Part shown: one piece after another, positions 22,446 through 36,199 of the stretch
How the letters are laid out: each line of letters opens with the position of its first letter
Position numbering within the stretch: the stretch's first letter is position 1
Assembly: GCA_032158295.1 (NCBI GenBank)
Contig: CM063249.1
Span: forward strand, 18,292,416-18,356,415
DNA length: 64,000 bases
Direction: 5' to 3'
Source: Pycnopodia helianthoides
Taxonomy: Eukaryota > Echinodermata > Asteroidea > Forcipulatida > Asteriidae
Translations under genes and position numbers: made by a program
Notes under the pieces: model-generated
What the model saw: only the letters and a program-made list of their open reading frames with translations
Database searches by the model: none
What the model was told of the DNA's origin: nothing

Positions 22446-23040
22446 GCTCTACACAGGATTGTTAAAATGTTCTCTGGCCGTTAAAAGCTGAACAAGTAAG
22501 GTAGAGCTTCATGCATTTCACACCTTGAGTTATAGTGAGAAAAAATAATGAAGTTATGGTGCCAATAGTTGTCAATGGGGGCCAGATTTTTTTCTAAAAA
22601 CCATCCAAGATCCCATGGAAATTTACATTTAGTGCTGCCAAAAGAACCATCTCTGCTCTCATATACCTATGTACTACCTGGGTGGAGAGTACTTGCTGTT
22701 GGAAAAAACATGCAGTGAATGCCAGGACATAAAAAAAGGAACTTAAACTCAGTGTGCTTAGTTGCTTGGACTTTACTCTGTGTACCTACACTGCTAAAAC
22801 TTTAACCGCTTAAATCAAATTACCATCAAGTTGAAGAATAGAATTCAAGATGACATCTCTTTTCCTCAATTTAAATGAGTAGGCCTACAGTTTGTTTGAC
22901 TTGTGTTTTGGAGAAAAAAAAACTAAGTTTTGAAAACTTTTTGAAAAAAATGTTGTGATTTTGAGTAAATTATTTATTCATGACTCAAATATTGGTTTGA
23001 AATGTCAATTGTGTATTAAATGTGGTGATTAGAATGTGTA
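22446..23040. other. intron-like DNA shared by the three T-linked segments
   Basis: Matches 32480-32950 and 36600-37083 (CACACCTTGAGTTATAGTGA, AAAGAACCATCTCTGC). No gene. It defines the longer segment that was duplicated together with T and the minisatellite. Confidence 0.5.
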
Positions 23041-23061
23041 TTTTTTGCTCTTCATGTCTAG

Positions 23062-23140
23062 GTGATGTCATGAGGAATCGTTTGTACAGATTGCTGCTAT
23101 CAATGGGAACCTTGAAGATCTTGGATAGATGTGTGTTACG
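23062..23140 (+). other. exon-like block A (copy 1 of 11)
   Basis: 79 nt between an AG acceptor (TCATGTGCAG in most copies, TCATGTCTAG here) and a good donor (TTATG|GTGAGA; ACG|GTGAGG here). In phase 1 it is open and reads DVMRNRLYRLLLSM, then ILERCVL (ILDRCVL here), leaving phase 2. Other copies: 24077-24155, 25095-25173, 26106-26184, 27142-27220, 28162-28239 (1-nt deletion), 29183-29261, 30204-30282, 33401-33479, 34420-34496 (2-nt deletion) and 39041 onward (split by a LINE). Substitutions between copies are mostly amino-acid changing, so this block alone shows no coding constraint. I do not recognise the peptide. Confidence 0.4.
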
Positions 23141-23330
23141 GTGAGGAGACATATAAGGTATGACATTTCCCATGGTAAGATGACTTGGACAAAGCAAATT
23201 ATTAGAAAAAATGGATTAGTTTAAATCTGAAAGCTCACTAACTACAAAGTTTATACCAGTACTAATCCTCCAGAGAAATACTTCCATTGGAAAAACTTTT
23301 CAGTGTGGAGGAAATGGCATTTGAAGACAT

Positions 23331-23385
23331 CATGTTTCTTATTTTGATTGCTGCAATCGAAATAAGCCTAATGTTAACATAAACA
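23331..23385 (+). ncRNA. conserved intronic hairpin in each A-B intron
   Basis: The 29 nt from 23338 form a 13-bp stem with a CTG loop: CTTATTTTGATTG pairs with CAATCGAAATAAG. Some copies have CAATTG instead, swapping a G-C pair for G-U and keeping the stem. ATGTT (23332) and AACAT (23377-23381) could close an outer stem. Present in every unit (for example 24367, 26401, 27435, 39757). It could be an RNA structure or simply a remnant; the function is unknown. Confidence 0.3.
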
Positions 23386-23545
23386 AAATCAAGAACAAAG
23401 CAGAAACCATCAATAAAATTAAGTTGCATTGGATATTTCACAGAAGTCTTTGTTTTTCTGTCAGTAAACAAGAGTCTTTTTAGTAGTATTTTAAGATGTT
23501 CTAACACAAGCCAGTCTTTATGCTGTTTGGAAGTATCTTCCACAG

Positions 23546-23639
23546 GTTCAATGTTCGGAGATTCACATCAACAGAGGTGTGTCTTGCTGTAAGGAGAGTG
23601 ACATCTACTCACTTACAAATTAAAGAAAGGACCCTTGAG
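23546..23639 (+). other. exon-like block B (copy 1 of 11)
   Basis: 94 nt between acceptor TCTTCCACAG and donor GAG|GTAATA. In phase 2 it is fully open and reads FNVRRFTSTEVCLAVRRVTS, then THLQIKE, leaving phase 0. Block A ends in phase 2 (TG|), so A-B joins as TGG. Copies: 24563-24656, 25570-25663, 26611-26703 (1-nt deletion), 27645-27724, 28663-28743, 29686-29765 and 33903-33981 (these four carry a 14-nt deletion), 30707-30800, 34921-35014, 40876-40969. Between the older and newer classes five of six substitutions are silent (TTC/TTT, AGA/AGG, AGG/CGA, GTG/GTA), with CAC TTA/CTA silent in others. This is the best coding signal in the locus. Confidence 0.45.
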
Positions 23640-23750
23640 GTAATATTTCTTTTATAACTTAGCTTGATAACAGAGATCTAAAGGCAAGCCTATAATTTGT
23701 CAGGAGTTTTCTTGATTTATAGGTTTAAAAAACAAAAAGTTTGTTCCCAT

Positions 23751-23870
23751 CAGATTCTCAATATAAGGTGGTCACTATTATTACCACACCTTTTGATGTA
23801 GAGAATCTGCCAACCTGTTAAATGAATCATCCTGCAGATTTAGAGAGCGAAATTCCCAGATAATACATCC
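23751..23870 (+). ncRNA. H/ACA-snoRNA-like intronic segment (copy 1 of ~12)
   Basis: Within the B-to-A intron, CAGATTCT (23751) pairs perfectly with AGAATCTG about 50 nt later. The inside of that stem-loop has AAGGTGGT...ACCACACCTT. An H-box-like AAATGA follows, then a second weak stem (ATCATCCTG with CAGATAAT, inner ATTT/AAAT) and ACA exactly three bases before a plausible 3' end. Copies: 24768-24888, 25779-25899, 26815-26935, 27836-27956, 28855-28976, 29877-29997, 30909-31028, 33073-33194, 34093-34213, a ragged one at about 35111-35210, and 41078-41206 (ACA lost). H/ACA RNAs guide pseudouridylation and in animals are usually intronic. No target was identified. Confidence 0.35.
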
Positions 23871-26800
23871 ACTTTTAAAAGATGTGATTCAGTCGACTCT
23901 GTCTTCACTTGCATTTAGCAGTGGATGACCTCTAAGGTCAACCTCTACTTTGGAGTCAATGTTGTGATTTTGAGTAAATTATTACTTCATGTTTGACTAA
24001 AATAAAGTTTTGAAATATAAATTGTGAATTTTATGTTGTGATTTGAATGCAGTTATTTATGCTTGTTCATGTGCAGGTGATGTCATGAGGAATCGTTTGT
24101 ACAGATTGCTGCTATCAATGGATACCTTGAAGATCTTGGAAAGATGTGTGTTATGGTGAGAAGACAAATAAGGTATGACATTTTTTTATGGTGAGATGAC
24201 TTTGACAAAGCATAGGAATGGTAATTATTATAATTTTTGAGAACAAATTGATTAGTTTAAATCTGAAAGCTCACTGATTACAAAGTTTATACCAGTTCTT
24301 ATCCTCCAGAGAAATACTTTCATCGGAAATACTGTCAGTGTGGAGGAAATGGCATTTGAAGACATCATGTTTCTTATTTTGATTGCTGCAATTGAAATAA
24401 GCCTAATGTTAACATAAACAAAATCAAGAAAAAAAAATTAAACCACATGATAAAATTTAATTGCATTGGATATATCACAAAAGTTTCTGTTTAACGAGTG
24501 AGTCTTTTAAGTTGTATTTTAAGATGTTCTAACAAAAGACAGTCTTTAAGTATCTTCCTCAGGTTCAATGTTCGGAGATTCACATCAACAGAGGTGTGTC
24601 TTGCTGTAAGGAGAGTGACAACTACTCACCTACAAATTAAAGAATGGACCCTTGAGGTAATATTTCTTTGATAACTTAGCTTGATAACTCAGATCTAAAG
24701 GCAAGCCTGTAATTTGTTAGGAGTTTTCCTGATTTATAGGTTTAAAAAACAAAAAGTTTGTTCCCATCAGATTCTGAAAATAAGACGGTCACTATTATTA
24801 CCACACCTTTATGATGTAGAGAATCTGCCAACCTGTTAAATGAATCATCCTGCAGATTTAGAGAGCGAAATTCCCAGATAATACATCCACTTTTAAAAGC
24901 TGTGATTTAGTTGACTCTGTCCTCACTTGCATTTTGCAGTGGATGACCGCTAAGGTCAACCTCTACTTTGGAGTCAATGTTGTGATTTTGAGTAAATTAT
25001 TAATTCATGTTTGACTAAAATAATGTTTTGAAATATGAATTGTGTATTTTATGTTGTGATTTGAATGCAGTTATTTATGCTTGTTCATGTGCAGGTGATG
25101 TCACGAGGAATCGTTTGTACAGATTGCTGTTATCAATGGATACCTTGATGATCTTGGAAAGATGTGTGTTATGGTGAGAAGACAAATAAGGTATGACATT
25201 TTCTATGGTGAGATGACTTTGACAAAGCATAGGAATGGTAATTATTACAATTTTTGAGAACAAATTGATTAGTTTAAATCTGAAAGCTCACTGTTTATAC
25301 CAGTTCTTATCCTCCAGAGAAATACTTTCATCGGAAACACTGGCAGTGTGGAGGAAATGGCATTTGAAGACATCATGTTTCTTATTTTGATTGCTGCAAT
25401 TGAAATAAGCCTAATGTTAACATAAACAAAATCAAGAAAAAGAAATTAAACCATATGATAAAATTAATTGCATTGGATATATCACAAAAGTTTCTGTTAA
25501 ACGAGTGAGTCTTTTAAGTTGTATTTTAAGATGTTCTAACAAAAGACAGTCTTTAAGTATCTTCCTCAGGTTCAATGTTCGGAGATTCACATCAGCAGAG
25601 GTGTGTCTTGCTGTAAGGAGAGTGACATCTACTCACTTACAAATTAAAGAATGGACCATTGAGGTAATATTTCTTTGATAACTTAGCTTGATTGATAACA
25701 CAGATCTAAAGGCACGCCTGTAATTTATCAGTAGTTTTCCTGATTTATAGGTTTAAAAAACAAAACGTTTGTTCCCATCAGATTCTGAAAATAAGACGGT
25801 CACTATTATTACCACACCTTTATGATGTAGAGAATCTGCCAACCTGTTAAATGAATCATCCTGCAGATTTAGAGAGCGAAATTCCCAGATAATACATCCA
25901 CTTTTAAAAGCTGTGATTTAGTTGACTCTGTCTTCACTTGCATTTTGCAGTGGATGACAGCTAAGGTCAACCTCTACTTTGGAGTCAATGTTGTGATTTT
26001 GAGTAAATTATTAATTCATGTTTGACTAAAATAATGTTTTGAAATATAAATTGTGTATTTTATGTTGTGATTTGAATGCAGTTATTTATGCCTGTTCATG
26101 TGCAGGTGATGTCATGAGGAATCGTTTGTACAGATTGCTGTTATCAATGGATACCTTGAAGATCTTGGAAAGATGTGTGTTATGGTGAGAAGACAAATGA
26201 GGTATGACATTTCCCATGGTGAGATGACTTGGTCATAGCACAGTAATGGTAATTATTAAAATTATTGAGAACAAAATGGATTACTTTAAATCTGAAAGCT
26301 CACTGATTACAAAGGTTATACCAGTACTTATCCTCCAGAGAAATACTTTCATCAGAAACACTTTCAGTGTGGAGGAAATGGCATTTGAAGACATCGTATT
26401 TCTTATTTTGATTGCTGCAATCGAAATAAGCCTAATGTTAACATAAACAAAATCAAGAACAAAGCAGAAACCATCAATAAAATTAAGTTACATTGGATAT
26501 TTCACAGAAGTCTTTGTTTTTCTGTCAGTAAACAAGAGTCTTTTTAGTTTGTATTTTAAGATGTTCTAACACAAGCCAGTCTTTTTGCTGTTTGGAAGTA
26601 TCTTCCACAGGTTCAATGTTCGGAGATTCACATCAACAGAGGTGTGTCTTGCTGTAAGGAGAGTGACATCTACTCACTTACAAATTAAAGAAGGACCCTT
26701 GAGGTAATATTTCTTTGATAACTTAGCTTGATAACTCAGATCTAAAGGCAAGCCTGTAATTTGTAAGGAGTTTTCCTAATTGATAGGTTTAAAAAACAAA

Positions 26801-29800
26801 AAGTTTGTTCCCATCAGATTCTCAAAAAAAGACGGTCACTATTTTTACCACACCTTTATGATGTAAAGAATCTGCCAACCTGTTAAATGAATCATCCTGC
26901 AGATTTAGAGAGCGAAATTCCCAGATAATACATCCACTTTTAAAAGATGTGATTCAGTCGACTCTGTCTTCACTTGCATTTAGCAGTGGATGACCTCTAA
27001 GGTCAACCTCTACTTTGGAGTCAATGTTGTGATTTCGAGTAAATTATTAATTCATGTTTGACCAAAATCATGTTTTGAAATATAAATTGTGTATTTTATG
27101 TTGTGATTTGAATGCAGTTATTTATGCTTGTTCATGTGCAGGTGATGTCATGAGGAATCGTTTGTACAGATTGCTGTTATCAATGGATACCTTGAAGATC
27201 TTGGAAAGATGTGTGTTATGGTGAGAAGACAAATGAGGTATGCAGTTCCCATGGTGAGATGACTTGGTCATAGCACAGTAATGGTAATTATTAAAATTAT
27301 TGAGAACAAAATGGATTACTTTAAATCTGAAAGCTCACTGAATACAAAGGTTATACCAGTAATCATCCTCCAGAGAAATACTTTCATCGGAAACACTGTC
27401 AGTGTGGAGGAGATGCCATTTGAAGACATCATGTTTCTTATTTTGATTGCTGCAATTGAAATAAGCCTAATGTTAACTGGAACAAAATCAAGAACAAAAC
27501 AGAAACTATATGATCAAATTTAATTGCATTGGATATATCACAGAAGTCTCTGTTTTTCTGTTTAACACTTGAGTCTTTTTAAATGTATTTTAAGATGTTC
27601 TAACACAAGCCAGTCTTTATGCTGTTTGGAAGTATCTTCCACAGGTTCACTGTTCGGAGGTTTACATCAACAGAGGTGTGTCTTGCTGTACGAAGAGTAA
27701 CATCTACTAAGAAGGACCCTTGAGGTAATATTTCTTTGATAACTTAGCTTGATAACTCAGATCTAAAGGCAAGCCTGTAATTTGTTAGGAGTTTTCCTGA
27801 TTTATAGGTTTAAAAAACAAAAAGTTTGTTCCCATCAGATTCTCAAAAAAAGACGGTCACTATTTTTACCACACCTTTATGATGTAAAGAATCTGCCAAC
27901 CTGTTAAATGAATCATCTTGCAGATTTAGAGAGCGAAATTCCCAGATAATACATCCACTTTTAAAAGATGTGATTCAGTCGACTCTGTCTTCACTTGCAT
28001 TTAGCAGTGGATGACCTCTAAGGTCAACCTCTACTTTGGATTAATGTTGTGATTTCGAGTAAATTATTAATTCATGTTTGACCAAAATCATGTTTTGAAA
28101 TATAAATTGTGTATTTTATGTTGTGATTTGAATGCAGTTATTTATGCTTGTTCATGTGCAGGTGATGTCATGAGGAATCGTTTGTACAGATGCTGTTATC
28201 AATGGATACCTTGGAGATCTTGGAAAGATGTGTGTTATGGTGAGAAGACAAATGAGGTATGCAGTTCCCATGGTGAGATGACTTGGTCATAGCACAGTAA
28301 TGGTAATTATTAAAATTATTGAGAACAAAATGGATTACTTTAAATCTGAAAGCTCACTGAATACAAAGGTTATACCAGTAATCATCCTCCAGAGAAATAC
28401 TTTCATCGGAAACACTGTCAGTGTGGAGGAATGCCATTTGAAGACATCATGTTTCTTATTTTGATTGCTGCAATTGAAATAAGCCTAATGTTAACTGGAA
28501 CAAAATCAAGAACAAAACAGAAACTATATGATCAAATTTAATTGCATTGGATATATCACAGAAGTCTCTGTTTTTCTGTTTAACACTTGAGTCTTTTTAA
28601 ATGTATTTTAAGATGTTCTAACACAAGCCAGTCTTTATGCTGTTTGGAAGTATCTTCCACAGGTTCACTGTTCGGAGGTTTACATCAACAGAGGTGTGTC
28701 TTGCTGTACGAAGAGTAAACATCTACTAAGAAGGACCCTTGAGGTAATATTTCTTTGATAACTTAGCTTGATAACTCATATCTAAAGGCAAGCCTGTAAT
28801 TTGTTAGGAGTTTTCCTGATTTATAGGTTTAAAAAACAAAAAGTTTGTTCCCATCAGATTCTTTAAAAAAAGACGGTCACTATTTTTACCACACCTTTAT
28901 GATGTAAAGAATCTGCCAACCTGTTAAATGAATCATCTTGCAGATTTAGAGAGCGAAATTCCCAGATAATACATCCACTTTTAAAAGATGTGATTCAGTC
29001 GACTCTGTCTTCACTTGCATTTAGCAGTGGATGACCTCTAAGGTCAACCTCTACTTTGGAGTCAATGTTGTGATTTCGAGTAAATTATTAATTCATGTTT
29101 GACCAAAATCATGTTTTGAAATATAAATTGTGTATTTTATGTTGTGATTTGAATGCAGTTATTTATGCTTGTTCATGTGCAGGTGATGTCATGAGGAATC
29201 GTTTGTACAGATTGCTGTTATCAATGGATACCTTGAAGATCTTGGAAAGATGTGTGTTATGGTGAGAAGACAAATGAGGTATGCAGTTCCCATGGTGAGA
29301 TGACTTGGTCATAGCACAGTAATGGTAATTATTAAAATTATTGAGAACAAAATGGATTACTTTAAATCTGAAAGCTCACTGAATACAAAGGTTATACCAG
29401 TAATCATCCTCCAGAGAAATACTTTCATCGGAAACACTGTCAGTGTGGAGGAGATGCCATTTGAAGACATCATGTTTCTTATTTTGATTGCTGCAATTGA
29501 AATAAGCCTAATGTTAACTGGAACAAAATCAAGAACAAAACAGAAACTATATGATCAAATTTAATTGCATTGGATATATCACAGAAGTCTCTGTTTTTCT
29601 GTTTAACACTTGAGTCTTTTTAAATGTATTTTAAGATGTTCTAACACAAGCCAGTCTTTATGCTGTTTGGAAGTATCTTCCACAGGTTCACTGTTCGGAG
29701 GTTTACATCAACAGAGGTGTGTCTTGCTGTACGAAGAGTAACATCTACTAAGAAGGACCCTTGAGGTAATATTTCTTTGATAACTTAGCTTGATAACTCA

Positions 29801-31155
29801 GATCTAAAGGCAAGCCTGTAATTTGTTAGGAGTTTTCCTGATTTATAGGTTTAAAAAACAAAAAGTTTGTTCCCATCAGATTCTCAAAAAAAGACGGTCA
29901 CTATTTTTACCACACCTTTATGATGTAAAGAATCTGCCAACCTGTTAAATGAATCATCCTGCAGATTTAGAGAGCGAAATTCCCAGATAATACATCCACT
30001 TTTAAAAGATGTGATTCAGTCGACTCTGTCTTCACTTGCATTTAGCAGTGGATGACCTCTAAGGTCAACCTCTACTTTGGAGTCAATGTTGTGATTTCGA
30101 GTAAATTATTAATTCATGTTTGACCAAAATCATGTTTTGAAATATAAATTGTGTATTTTATGTTGTGATTTGAATGCAGTTATTTATGCTTGTTCATGTG
30201 CAGGTGATGTCATGAGGAATCGTTTGTACAGGATGCTGTTATCAATGGATACCTGGGAGATCTTGGAAAGATGTGTGTTATGGTGAGAAGACAAATGAGG
30301 TATGCAGTTCCCATGGTGAGATGACTTGGTCATAGCACAGTAATGGTAATTATTAAAATTATTGAGAACAAAATGGATTACTTTAAATCTGAAAGCTCAC
30401 TGAATACAAAGGTTATACCAGTAATCATCCTCCAGAGAAATACTTTCATCGGAAACACTGTCAGTGTGGAGGAGATGCCATTTGAAGACATCATGTTTCT
30501 TATTTTGATTGCTGCAATTGAAATAAGCCTAATGTTAACTGGAACAAAATCAAGAAGAAAACAGAAACTATATGATCAAATTTAATTGCATTGGATATAT
30601 CACAGAAGTCTCTGTTTTTCTGTTTAACAATTGAGTCTTTTTAGTTGTATTTTAAGATGTTCTAACACAAGCCAGTCTTTATGCTGTTTGGAAGTATCTT
30701 CCACAGGTTCACTGTTCGGAGATTTACATCAACAGAGGTGTGTCTTGCTGTAAGGAGAGTGACATCTACTCACCTACAAATTAAAGAATGGACCCTTGAG
30801 GTAAATTTTTTTTCATAACTTAGCTTGATAACTCGGATCTAAATGCAAGCCTGTAATTTGTCAGGAGTTTTCCTGATTTAAAGGTTTTTCCTCGATGTTT
30901 GTTCCCATCAGATTCTCAAAATAAGGTGGTAACTATTATAACCACACCTTATAATGTAGAGAATCTGCCAAACTGTAAAATGAAACATCCTGTGGGTTTA
31001 AACAGCGAAATTCCCAGATAATACATCAAATTTTTGCTAGGATTTTGTTATTGTTTAACAACCACACTCTGGCATATCAGTGTGCAGAATTTTACCGTGC
31101 CAAAGTACAATAAAACTTTTATTTGTTCATGATCTATTTATATAGTTGGTGACAG

Positions 31156-31285
31156 AATTCACATGCATCTTAGGAATACATCTGCTATCAAGATGAACCA
31201 TGACATTGTGGAGGTGTGTCACTGTGTGAGGGACATCTTGATATTTACATCTACTCATCAACGCCTTGGTCATGGCAATATCAAG
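31156..31285 (+). other. exon-like block C, copy 1
   Basis: 130 nt between an acceptor-like GGTGACAG and donor AAG|GTCAGA. Phase 2 in, phase 0 out, as in block B. It is fully open and reads NTSAIKMNHDIVEVCHCVRD, then FTSTHQRLGHGNIK. EVC..VR and TSTH are shared with block B (EVCLAVRR..TSTH), so B and C appear to be paralogous. Copies: 35315-35437 (with small deletions) and about 41323-41398 (internal deletion, AG lost). A donor starting GTCAGA is acceptable but not strong. Joining A directly to C would create TGA, so C would need another partner. Confidence 0.35.
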
Positions 31286-32039
31286 GTCAGATATCCTTTA
31301 TACTAGGCTTGAATCTTGAAAATGTTTAGGGTGTGAAATCATTTCAAATACATTTGATTGACATTGTAGGACAGTATTTGTTTTAAATGATGACATTAAA
31401 TACAAGCCTGGGGAGAAAATGTGTGACTGAATGGCTTAAGTACACAAGCAAATCTTGTTTGCTGAAAAACAAAATCTTGTTCTGCGATTTTAGAACAATC
31501 GTAAATAATTAGTAATTTTGCCAAAAACACTAAAGCATATAAAGAATATGTCGTCAGCACTGTTGGTCTGTGACTGTCTATGTATAGAGACTGAGAATGG
31601 CTTGAAATTGTTTAATCCTGGAAAGTGCATTGATATCTTGTTCTTCTTCACAGGTTGCCTCAAAATATACAGAGAGATTAGAGAGCCAGCACCGATGATC
31701 TTGGGTACCCTGCTCCGTAGTGCAGATTCTTAACTCGGATTGGAATCGCAATAAACGTTTAAATGGATGTCACAAGTTCCATTTAATCGTTAAGGGAAAT
31801 AATAGGAGATGCACAACTCCATCCCTCACTTGATCACAATACACCTGCACCAAATAACTCTGCCTGATATTAACAAGCTAACATGTATTCACATCACCTT
31901 ACTTTCATATTGCAACATTTCTAATCCACTAATTAATCACACTGGATCATATAACAACCATTTTCATGCACCTCAATTTACCCCAAACTAACCTGTATTG
32001 AATTGAGGGTTTAGATTTGTATTTTTCTGTTTTGTTTAT

Positions 32040-32460
32040 TGCAAAGGTTGACATGCTGTGAGGCCATGGCTATGGATGGGCCGTCCGATGGAGGTGTAAG
32101 GTCGATGGACAACATTTCGTCTCTCCATTGAGGATAAGCAAGGGCTAACATGGACATCAGGGTGTATAGTATGGCCATAGCTAGCTGTTCGTCTCTCCAA
32201 TGTGGACCAAGCAGGGCTAACATGACATCAGGGTGTATAGTATGGACCTATACTAGCAGTTCGTCTTCTCCCATGTGGGTAAGCAAGGCCCTAACATGGA
32301 CATCAGGGTGTATAGTATGGGCCAAACATGACATCAGGTGTATAGTATGCGGCCTTAGCTAACAGTTCGTCTTCCATGTTGGATAAGCAAGGGCCAACAG
32401 GACATCAGGGTGTATAGTAAGGCCTATAGCTAACAGTTCGTCTCTCCCAGACTTGTTTAC
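32040..32460 (+). repeat. 72-bp minisatellite, ragged copy
   Basis: Four to five units of the repeat whose cleaner version is at 36200-36600. It shows many extra single bases (for example GATGGGCCGTCCGATGG where 36.2 kb has GATGGCGTCAGATGG). It lies in the duplicated 4.2-kb segment. Confidence 0.75.
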
Positions 32461-35400
32461 AGTCTGGCGTTAATGAACAAATTAATGTAAAGCTTTCATG
32501 TTATTTCACACCTTGAGTTATAGTGAGCTAAAAATAATGAAAGTTTATGTAGTGACAATTAAAGTTTTCAATGGGGGCCAATTTCTTATTAAAAAAAACA
32601 ATCTAAGATCCCATGGAAAATTGGCATTTAGTGCTGCCAAAAGAACACCATCTCTGCCCTCAATATTATACTATGTACTCCTGGGTGGAGAGTATTGCTG
32701 TCGGGAAAAGACAAAAACGCGGTAGTTAAAATGCCAGGACATAGAAGAACGGGAACTTGACCTCGGTGTGCTTAGTTTCTTGGACTTTACTCTGTGTACC
32801 TAAACATCCAAAACTTTAACTGCTTAAAATCCAATTATCATCAAGTTGAAGAAAAATTCAAGATGGCATCTTTTTCCCCAACATGAGTAGGCCTGCAGTT
32901 TGTTTGACTTGTCTTTTGGAGAAAAACAACTTTTAATTCAACATGAAAATGAACCCTTGAGGTAATATTTCTTTGATAACTTAGCTTGATAACTCATATC
33001 TAAAGGCAAGCCTGTAATTTGTTAGGAGTTTTCCTGATTTATAGGTTTAAAAAACAAAAAGTTTGTTCCCATCAGATTCTTTAAAAAAAGACGGTCACTA
33101 TTTTTACCACACCTTTATGATGTAAAGAATCTGCCAACCTGTTAAATGAATCATCTTGCAGATTTAGAGAGCGAAATTCCCAGATAATACATCCACTTTT
33201 AAAAGATGTGATTCAGTCGACTCTGTCTTCACTTGCATTTAGCAGTGGATGACCTCTAAGGTCAACCTCTACTTTGGAGTCAATGTTGTGATTTCGAGTA
33301 AATTATTAATTCATGTTTGACCAAAATCATGTTTTGAAATATAAATTGTGTATTTTATGTTGTGATTTGAATGCAGTTATTTATGCTTGTTCATGTGCAG
33401 GTGATGTCATGAGGAATCGTTTGTACAGATTGCTGTTATCAATGGATACCTTGAAGATCTTGGAAAGATGTGTGTTATGGTGAGAAGACAAATGAGGTAT
33501 GCAGTTCCCATGGTGAGATGACTTGGTCATAGCACAGTAATGGTAATTATTAAAATTTATTGAGAACAAAATGGATTACTTTAAATCTGAAAGCTCACTG
33601 AATACAAAGGTTATACCAGTAATCATCCTCCAGAGAAATACTTTCATCGGAAACACTGTCAGTGTGGAGGAGATGCCATTTGAAGACATCATGTTTCTTA
33701 TTTTGATTGCTGCAATTGAAATAAGCCTAATGTTAACTGGAACAAAATCAAGAACAAACAGAAACTATATGACAAATTTAATTGCATTGGATATATCACA
33801 GAAGTCTCTGTTTTTCTGTTTAACACTTGAGTCTTTTTAAATGTATTTTAAGATGTTCTAACACAAGCCAGTCTTTATGCTGTTTGGAAGTATCTTCCAC
33901 AGGTTCACTGTTCGGAGGTTACATCAACAGAGGTGTGTCTTGCTGTACGAAGAGTAACATCTACTAAGAAGGACCCTTGAGGTAATATTTCTTTGATAAC
34001 TTAGCTTGATAACTCAGATCTAAAGGCAAGCCTGTAATTTGTTAGGAGTTTTCCTGATTTATAGGTTTAAAAAACAAAAAGTTTGTTCCCATCAGATTCT
34101 CAAAAAAAGACGGTCACTATTTTTACCACACCTTTATGATGTAAAGAATCTGCCAACCTGTTAAATGAATCATCCTGCAGATTTAGAGAGCGAAATTCCC
34201 AGATAATACATCCACTTTTAAAAGATGTGATTCAGTCGACTCTGTCTTCACTTGCATTTAGCAGTGGATGACCTCTAAGGTCAACCTCTACTTTGGAGTC
34301 AATGTTGTGATTTCGAGTAAATTATTAATTCATGTTTGACCAAAATCATGTTTTGAAATATAAATTGTGTATTTTATGTTGTGATTTGAATGCAGTTATT
34401 TATGCTTGTTCATGTGCAGGTGATGTCATGAGGAATCGTTTGTACGGGATGCTGTTATCAATGGATACCTGAGATCTTGGAAAGATGTGTGTTATGGTGA
34501 GAAGACAAATGAGGTATGCAGTTCCCATGGTGAGATGACTTGGTCATAGCACAGTAATGGTAATTATTAAAATTATTGAGAACAAAATGGATTACTTTAA
34601 ATCTGAAAGCTCACTGAATACAAAGGTTATACCAGTAATCATCCTCCAGAGAAATACTTTCATCGGAAACACTGTCAGTGTGGAGGAGATGCCATTTGAA
34701 GACATCATGTTTCTTATTTTGATTGCTGCAATTGAAATAAGCCTAATGTTAACTGGAACAAAATCAAGAAGAAAACAGAAACTATATGATCAAATTTAAT
34801 TGCATTGGATATATCACAGAAGTCTCTGTTTTTCTGTTTAACAATTGAGTCTTTTTAGTTGTATTTTAAGATGTTCTAACACAAGCCAGTCTTTATGCTG
34901 TTTGGAAGTATCTTCCACAGGTTCACTGTTCGGAGATTTACATCAACAGAGGTGTGTCTTGCTGTAAGGAGAGTGACATCTACTCACCTACAAATTAAAG
35001 AATGGACCCTTGAGGTAAATTTTTTTTCATAACTAGCTTGATAACTCGGATCTAAATGCAAGCAGTAATTTGTCAGAGTTTTCCTGATTTAAAGTTTCCT
35101 CGTGTTTGTTCTAATTCTCAATAAGGTGGTACATAAACCACACCATTTAGAGAATCTGAAATGTTACAACATCCTGTGGTTTCAGCGAAATTCCCAGATA
35201 TACATCAAATTTTTGCTAGGATTGTTATGTTTAACACACACTCTGACATATAGTGTGCGATTACCGTGCAAAGTCATAAATTTTTTTGTTCATGATCTAT
35301 TATATGTTGGACAGAATTCACATGCATCTTAGGATACATCTGCTATCAAGATGAACCATGACATTTGGAGGTGTGTCACTGTGTGAGGAATCTTGATATT

Positions 35401-36199
35401 CATCTACTCATCAACGCCTTGTCATGGCAATATCAAGGTCAGATATCCTTATACTAGCTTGAATCTTAAATGTTTAGGTGAAATCATTTCAAATACATTT
35501 GATTGACATTGTAGGAACAGTATTTGTTTTAAATGATGACATTAAATCACAAGCCTGGGAGAAAAAGTGTGACTAAATGGCTTTAAGTACACAAGCAAAT
35601 CTTGTTATGCTGAAAAACAAAATCTTTGTTCTGCGATTTTAGAAACAATCGTAAATAATTTAGTAAATTTTGCCAAAACACTAAAGCATATAAAGAATTG
35701 TCGTCAGCACTGTTGGGTCTGTGACTGTCTATGTATAGAGAGACTGAGAATGGCTTGAAATTGTTTAATCCTGGAAAGTGCATTGATATCTTGTTCTTCT
35801 TCACAGGTTGCCTCAAAATATACAGAGAGATTAGAGAGCCAGCACCGATGATCTTGGGTACCCTGCTCCGTAGTGCAGATTCTTAACTCGGATTGGAATC
35901 GCAATAAACGTTTAAATGGATGTCACAAGTTCCATTTAATCGTTAAGGGAAATAATAGGAGATGCACAACTCCATCCCTCACTTGATCACAATACACCTG
36001 CACCAAATAACTCTGCCTGATATTAACAAGCTAACATGTATTCACATCACCTTACTTTCATATTGCAACATTTCTAATCCACTAATTAATCACACTGGAT
36101 CATATAACAACCATTTTCATGCACCTCAATTTACCCCAAAATAACTGTATTGAATTGAGGTTTTAGATTTGTATTTTTCTGTTTTGTTTATTGCAAAGG

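Larger units (their letters stand above)
23041..30820 (+). repeat. tandem array of eight ~1.02-kb units (A-B cassettes)
   Basis: Block A starts at 23062, 24077, 25095, 26106, 27142, 28162, 29183 and 30204, giving unit lengths of 1011-1036 bp. Each unit runs in order: block A, an intron with a strong short hairpin, block B, an intron with an H/ACA-like fold. Units 5-7 are nearly identical, while units 1-4 and 8 are more diverged. Two further units (33401, 34420) belong to the 4.2-kb duplication, and a broken one lies at 39041-40969. The array is head to tail without inversion, consistent with unequal crossing over. Confidence 0.95.

Noticed and set aside
26246..34799. A 66-89-codon frame (IIENKMDYFKSESSL...) repeated in units 4, 5, 7, 8, 9 and 10
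   Set aside because: It lies in the A-B intron. The older unit 4 differs from unit 5 almost only by replacement changes and units 1-3 are closed, so conservation reflects recent duplication, not selection.
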